Below are positions 62,005 to 64,000 of a DNA stretch of 64,000 bases, piece after piece (positions within the stretch are counted from its first letter, which is position 1; each line of letters starts with the position of its first letter). The position numbers were made by a program, and so were the translations under genes. The notes under the pieces are model-generated. The model ran no database searches. It saw nothing but the letters and a program-made list of their open reading frames with translations, and was not told where the DNA came from. Source of the DNA: JAIOZK01 sp964468645. Its GTDB lineage: Bacteria > Bacteroidota > Bacteroidia > Bacteroidales > JAIOZK01. The stretch lies in the NCBI GenBank assembly GCA_964468645.1, contig CAYXUU010000021.1, forward strand, positions 1-64,000, in the 5' to 3' direction.

Positions 62005-64000
62005 TCTTCCGGTTTGACCTTCCCCCTGAATTCCAGGTATAATCCTCCAACAATAAGAATTATAAGCAAGATTGAACTGATCAGGGAAACCCGTTCTCCA
62101 GTGGTATACACTGTTGGCTCGAACCTGTATTCTATGTTGTGCACTCCCGCCGGGATGATCATCGCCCTTAAAACATAATCAACCCTGAAATGAGGTATCA
62201 ATACACCATCAACATAAGCATTCCAACCTTTGTTGTAATATATTTCAGAGAACACTGTTAACTGATCCTTTGATGACCCGAATTTATAGGTCAGCTTATT
62301 TGGTTTGTAATTTACCAGTTTTATAAACGCAAGGCTGTCAACACCATTATTATAGGATGTAAGATAACTTTCGAATCTTTTGTCGATTAATGCTGTTTGT
62401 TTTGGATTGAATTCACTGATCCCTTTAATCTCTCCGTCTGCATTTTCAACAATCTCAAAATTATTCACAAACCAGGCATTACCAAGTGCATAGCGGTTTT
62501 GTAATGGAGGCTGGGCCGGATCCAGGATAATATATTTTGTGTTCAGCATATTCAACACGGGCAACTGTCTTAACAGATTATCGATCTGTGAAAATCCCGG
62601 GTTATTCTGAAATACACTCAGGATTTTCTGACGTTCAGGCATAATTCCGTAATCAATCAGTTCCTGGTATCTTCTCAGCTTGGCCCCATGATAACCACCT
62701 ATCGATTTATGAAAATAAGAAGTGCTGGCGTCGTTAAAGGTATTCACCGACATATTAAACACCCTGTAATAGGGATCTCTATCTTTAATAATTTCCTGGT
62801 CGGCAATGGTAGCCTGGTAAGGTGTTTTAATTTTTGACTTTCTGACATAATCATCATCATTCAGATAACGATAGCATATAGTAGCCATATCTATCAGGAT
62901 AAGAACACCGAGTACAGCTATCAGAATATTCCTGCCAAGTTTTCCCATACCATAAAGCCACAATACCGCTGCACCCAGAATAACATAAAGAAACGTGCGT
63001 ATAGCATCAGCCTTAAAGACTGAAATTCTGGCTTGCTCCAGGTTATCAAGAATTACAGGGAGATGATTATTCACAAATTCATTCATCTGGGCCTGGGAAT
63101 AACCCGCATTTCTGAATTGAGCAATGTACTGTGATTTTAAACTATTGATTTCATCATCAGCAAAGAAATTAAACAAACCCGGGAAAAGATAAAACAACAG
63201 GGCAAGGCCGCCTGTTAACCCAAAGGCAACAAAGAATGATTTTCGCTTTTCTTTCAATATACCAGGATTCTTAACAATCTCGTTAACTGCAAGAACAGCA
63301 AGGATAGGGATACATAATTCTGCTATCACCAGGGTCATCGAAACAGCCCGGAATTTGTTGTAACCAGGTATATAGTCAAGGAAGAAATCGGTCAATGGCA
63401 TAAAATTCTTACCCCAGCTTAGCAATATTGATAGAAGCGTAGCAATAACCAATAGCCATTTCAGCCTGCCTTTAACAAAGAACAATCCAAGAATAAACAG
63501 GAAGATCACTATTGATCCCACATACACCGGTCCTGAAGTAAAAGGCTGATCGCCCCAGTACTGGTTCATCTGGGCTATGGACTGGGTATATTGCCTGTCG
63601 ACCTTTTTTAAAGCATTGGGATTATTCCCCAGAAGGCCTGTGGCACCTCCTTTGGCATTTGGTATCATCAATGAAAAAGTTTCTGAAACGCCATAACTCC
63701 ATGCTGTTGCATAATCCTTATCCAATCCGGTTGTCTGGTTATCCTTATTGGACGTTAATTCCGATTTACCCCGGATGGTATCCTTACCATATTCATACGT
63801 AGCCCAGAGACTGGTAAAGTGGGTGAATGTAGCCAGAATAGCAGCAATGATCAAGATACCGGTGGCTCTTAGAAAGTGCTTATATCTTTTATCCATAAAG
63901 GTATATATCAGCTCGATTATACCCAGGATAACAATAATGATCAATAAATAGTATGTTATCTGAGGGTGACCTGCCTCGATCTCGAGGGCCAGAAAGAATG
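62001..64000 (-). CDS. YfhO-family membrane protein (5' part beyond the window)
   Basis: The reading frame stays open to the window edge and reads FFLALEIEAGHPQITYYLL upstream of the TTG at 63944, so the true start lies outside. About 666 residues are visible. There are at least seven transmembrane helices (for example near GILIIAAILATF), a long extracytoplasmic part (about 250-600 of the visible sequence) and a final C-terminal helix. The layout matches YfhO-type proteins related to GT-C glycosyltransferases, which in some bacteria glycosylate lipoteichoic acid or other surface polymers. It is the first of the minus-strand polysaccharide genes seen here. Confidence 0.83.
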   Translation of the reverse strand, partial: FFLALEIEAGHPQITYYLLIIIVILGIIELIYTFMDKRYKHFLRATGILIIAAILATFTHFTSLWATYEYGKDTIRGKSELTSNKDNQTTGLDKDYATAWSYGVSETFSLMIPNAKGGATGLLGNNPNALKKVDRQYTQSIAQMNQYWGDQPFTSGPVYVGSIVIFLFILGLFFVKGRLKWLLVIATLLSILLSWGKNFMPLTDFFLDYIPGYNKFRAVSMTLVIAELCIPILAVLAVNEIVKNPGILKEKRKSFFVAFGLTGGLALLFYLFPGLFNFFADDEINSLKSQYIAQFRNAGYSQAQMNEFVNNHLPVILDNLEQARISVFKADAIRTFLYVILGAAVLWLYGMGKLGRNILIAVLGVLILIDMATICYRYLNDDDYVRKSKIKTPYQATIADQEIIKDRDPYYRVFNMSVNTFNDASTSYFHKSIGGYHGAKLRRYQELIDYGIMPERQKILSVFQNNPGFSQIDNLLRQLPVLNMLNTKYIILDPAQPPLQNRYALGNAWFVNNFEIVENADGEIKGISEFNPKQTALIDKRFESYLTSYNNGVDSLAFIKLVNYKPNKLTYKFGSSKDQLTVFSEIYYNKGWNAYVDGVLIPHFRVDYVLRAMIIPAGVHNIEYRFEPTVYTTGERVSLISSILLIILIVGGLYLEFRGKVKPEE

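Noticed and set aside
1..64000. rRNA, tRNA, prophage, intact insertion sequence or restriction-modification island
   Set aside because: I read both strands for tRNA-like cloverleaf ends, transposase and phage motifs and found none.

Overview
The window reads as a chromosomal segment of an AT-rich, probably anaerobic Bacteroidota (Bacteroidales/Marinilabiliales-like). The support is: several T9SS C-terminal sorting domains, a TonB receptor paired with a DUF4249 lipoprotein, DUF3857 transglutaminases, DUF5606 and DUF4783 proteins, an ECF sigma/anti-sigma pair, promoter boxes of the TAnnTTTG type, a complete Rnf complex with an RseC protein, and the NAD-linked PyrK/PyrD pair. No rRNA, tRNA, CRISPR array, prophage or intact insertion sequence was seen.

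Layout. 1-6.8 kb: a duplicated DUF3857 + POT-transporter module, one copy decayed (partial DUF3857 gene, POT pseudogene), followed by a pseudo-transglutaminase, an intact transglutaminase and the intact POT peptide transporter. 7-12.9 kb, minus strand: ECF sigma, zinc-finger/HEAT anti-sigma, two DUF4097 proteins and a MacB/FtsX permease, probably one envelope-stress regulon. 13-18 kb: beta-barrel protein, rhomboid protease, then a TonB receptor with its DUF4249 partner. 18-22.8 kb: purB, a GT2 glycosyltransferase, a DUF5606 protein, pyrK and pyrD. 22.9-28.2 kb: an eroded, repeat-rich stretch with a histidine-kinase remnant, an XPF/ERCC4-type nuclease, TM2 and DUF2752 proteins, a CPBP protease and a MenA-like prenyltransferase. 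28.2-32.9 kb: murB, two glycosyltransferases, an FtsE-like ATPase and marC.

33-45 kb, minus strand: rnfBCDGEA. Its usual partner rseC lies 5 kb upstream, separated by two tandem T9SS-secreted paralogues; an SDR and a lipoprotein lie beyond. 45-52.8 kb: DUF4783 protein, nadC, yihY/BrkB, three seven-bladed YCF48-like T9SS proteins and a gpsA homologue. 52.8-64 kb, minus strand: a surface-polysaccharide locus with flippase, polysaccharide deacetylase, SGNH hydrolase, FkbM methyltransferase, an alpha/alpha-toroid protein, a sulfotransferase, two GT4 enzymes and a YfhO-like membrane protein running off the window.

The most distinctive non-coding signal is a set of dispersed short repeats in intergenic spaces: palindromes with a TCCC-N4-GGGA-type core in three clusters, one forming a 198-bp unit with perfect 16-bp inverted ends; a CACCAAATA element; a GTTGTC inverted array; an 87-bp unit with 15-bp inverted ends; and 7- and 8-bp tandem arrays. 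One 8-bp array runs into the coding end of a DUF2752 gene. No entirely new multi-gene system is evident. The best leads are the repeat families, the gene-conversion scar in the POT pseudogene, the T9SS pair between rseC and rnf, and the lone bacterial XPF-type nuclease. All identifications come from reading the sequence and family knowledge; no database search was run.
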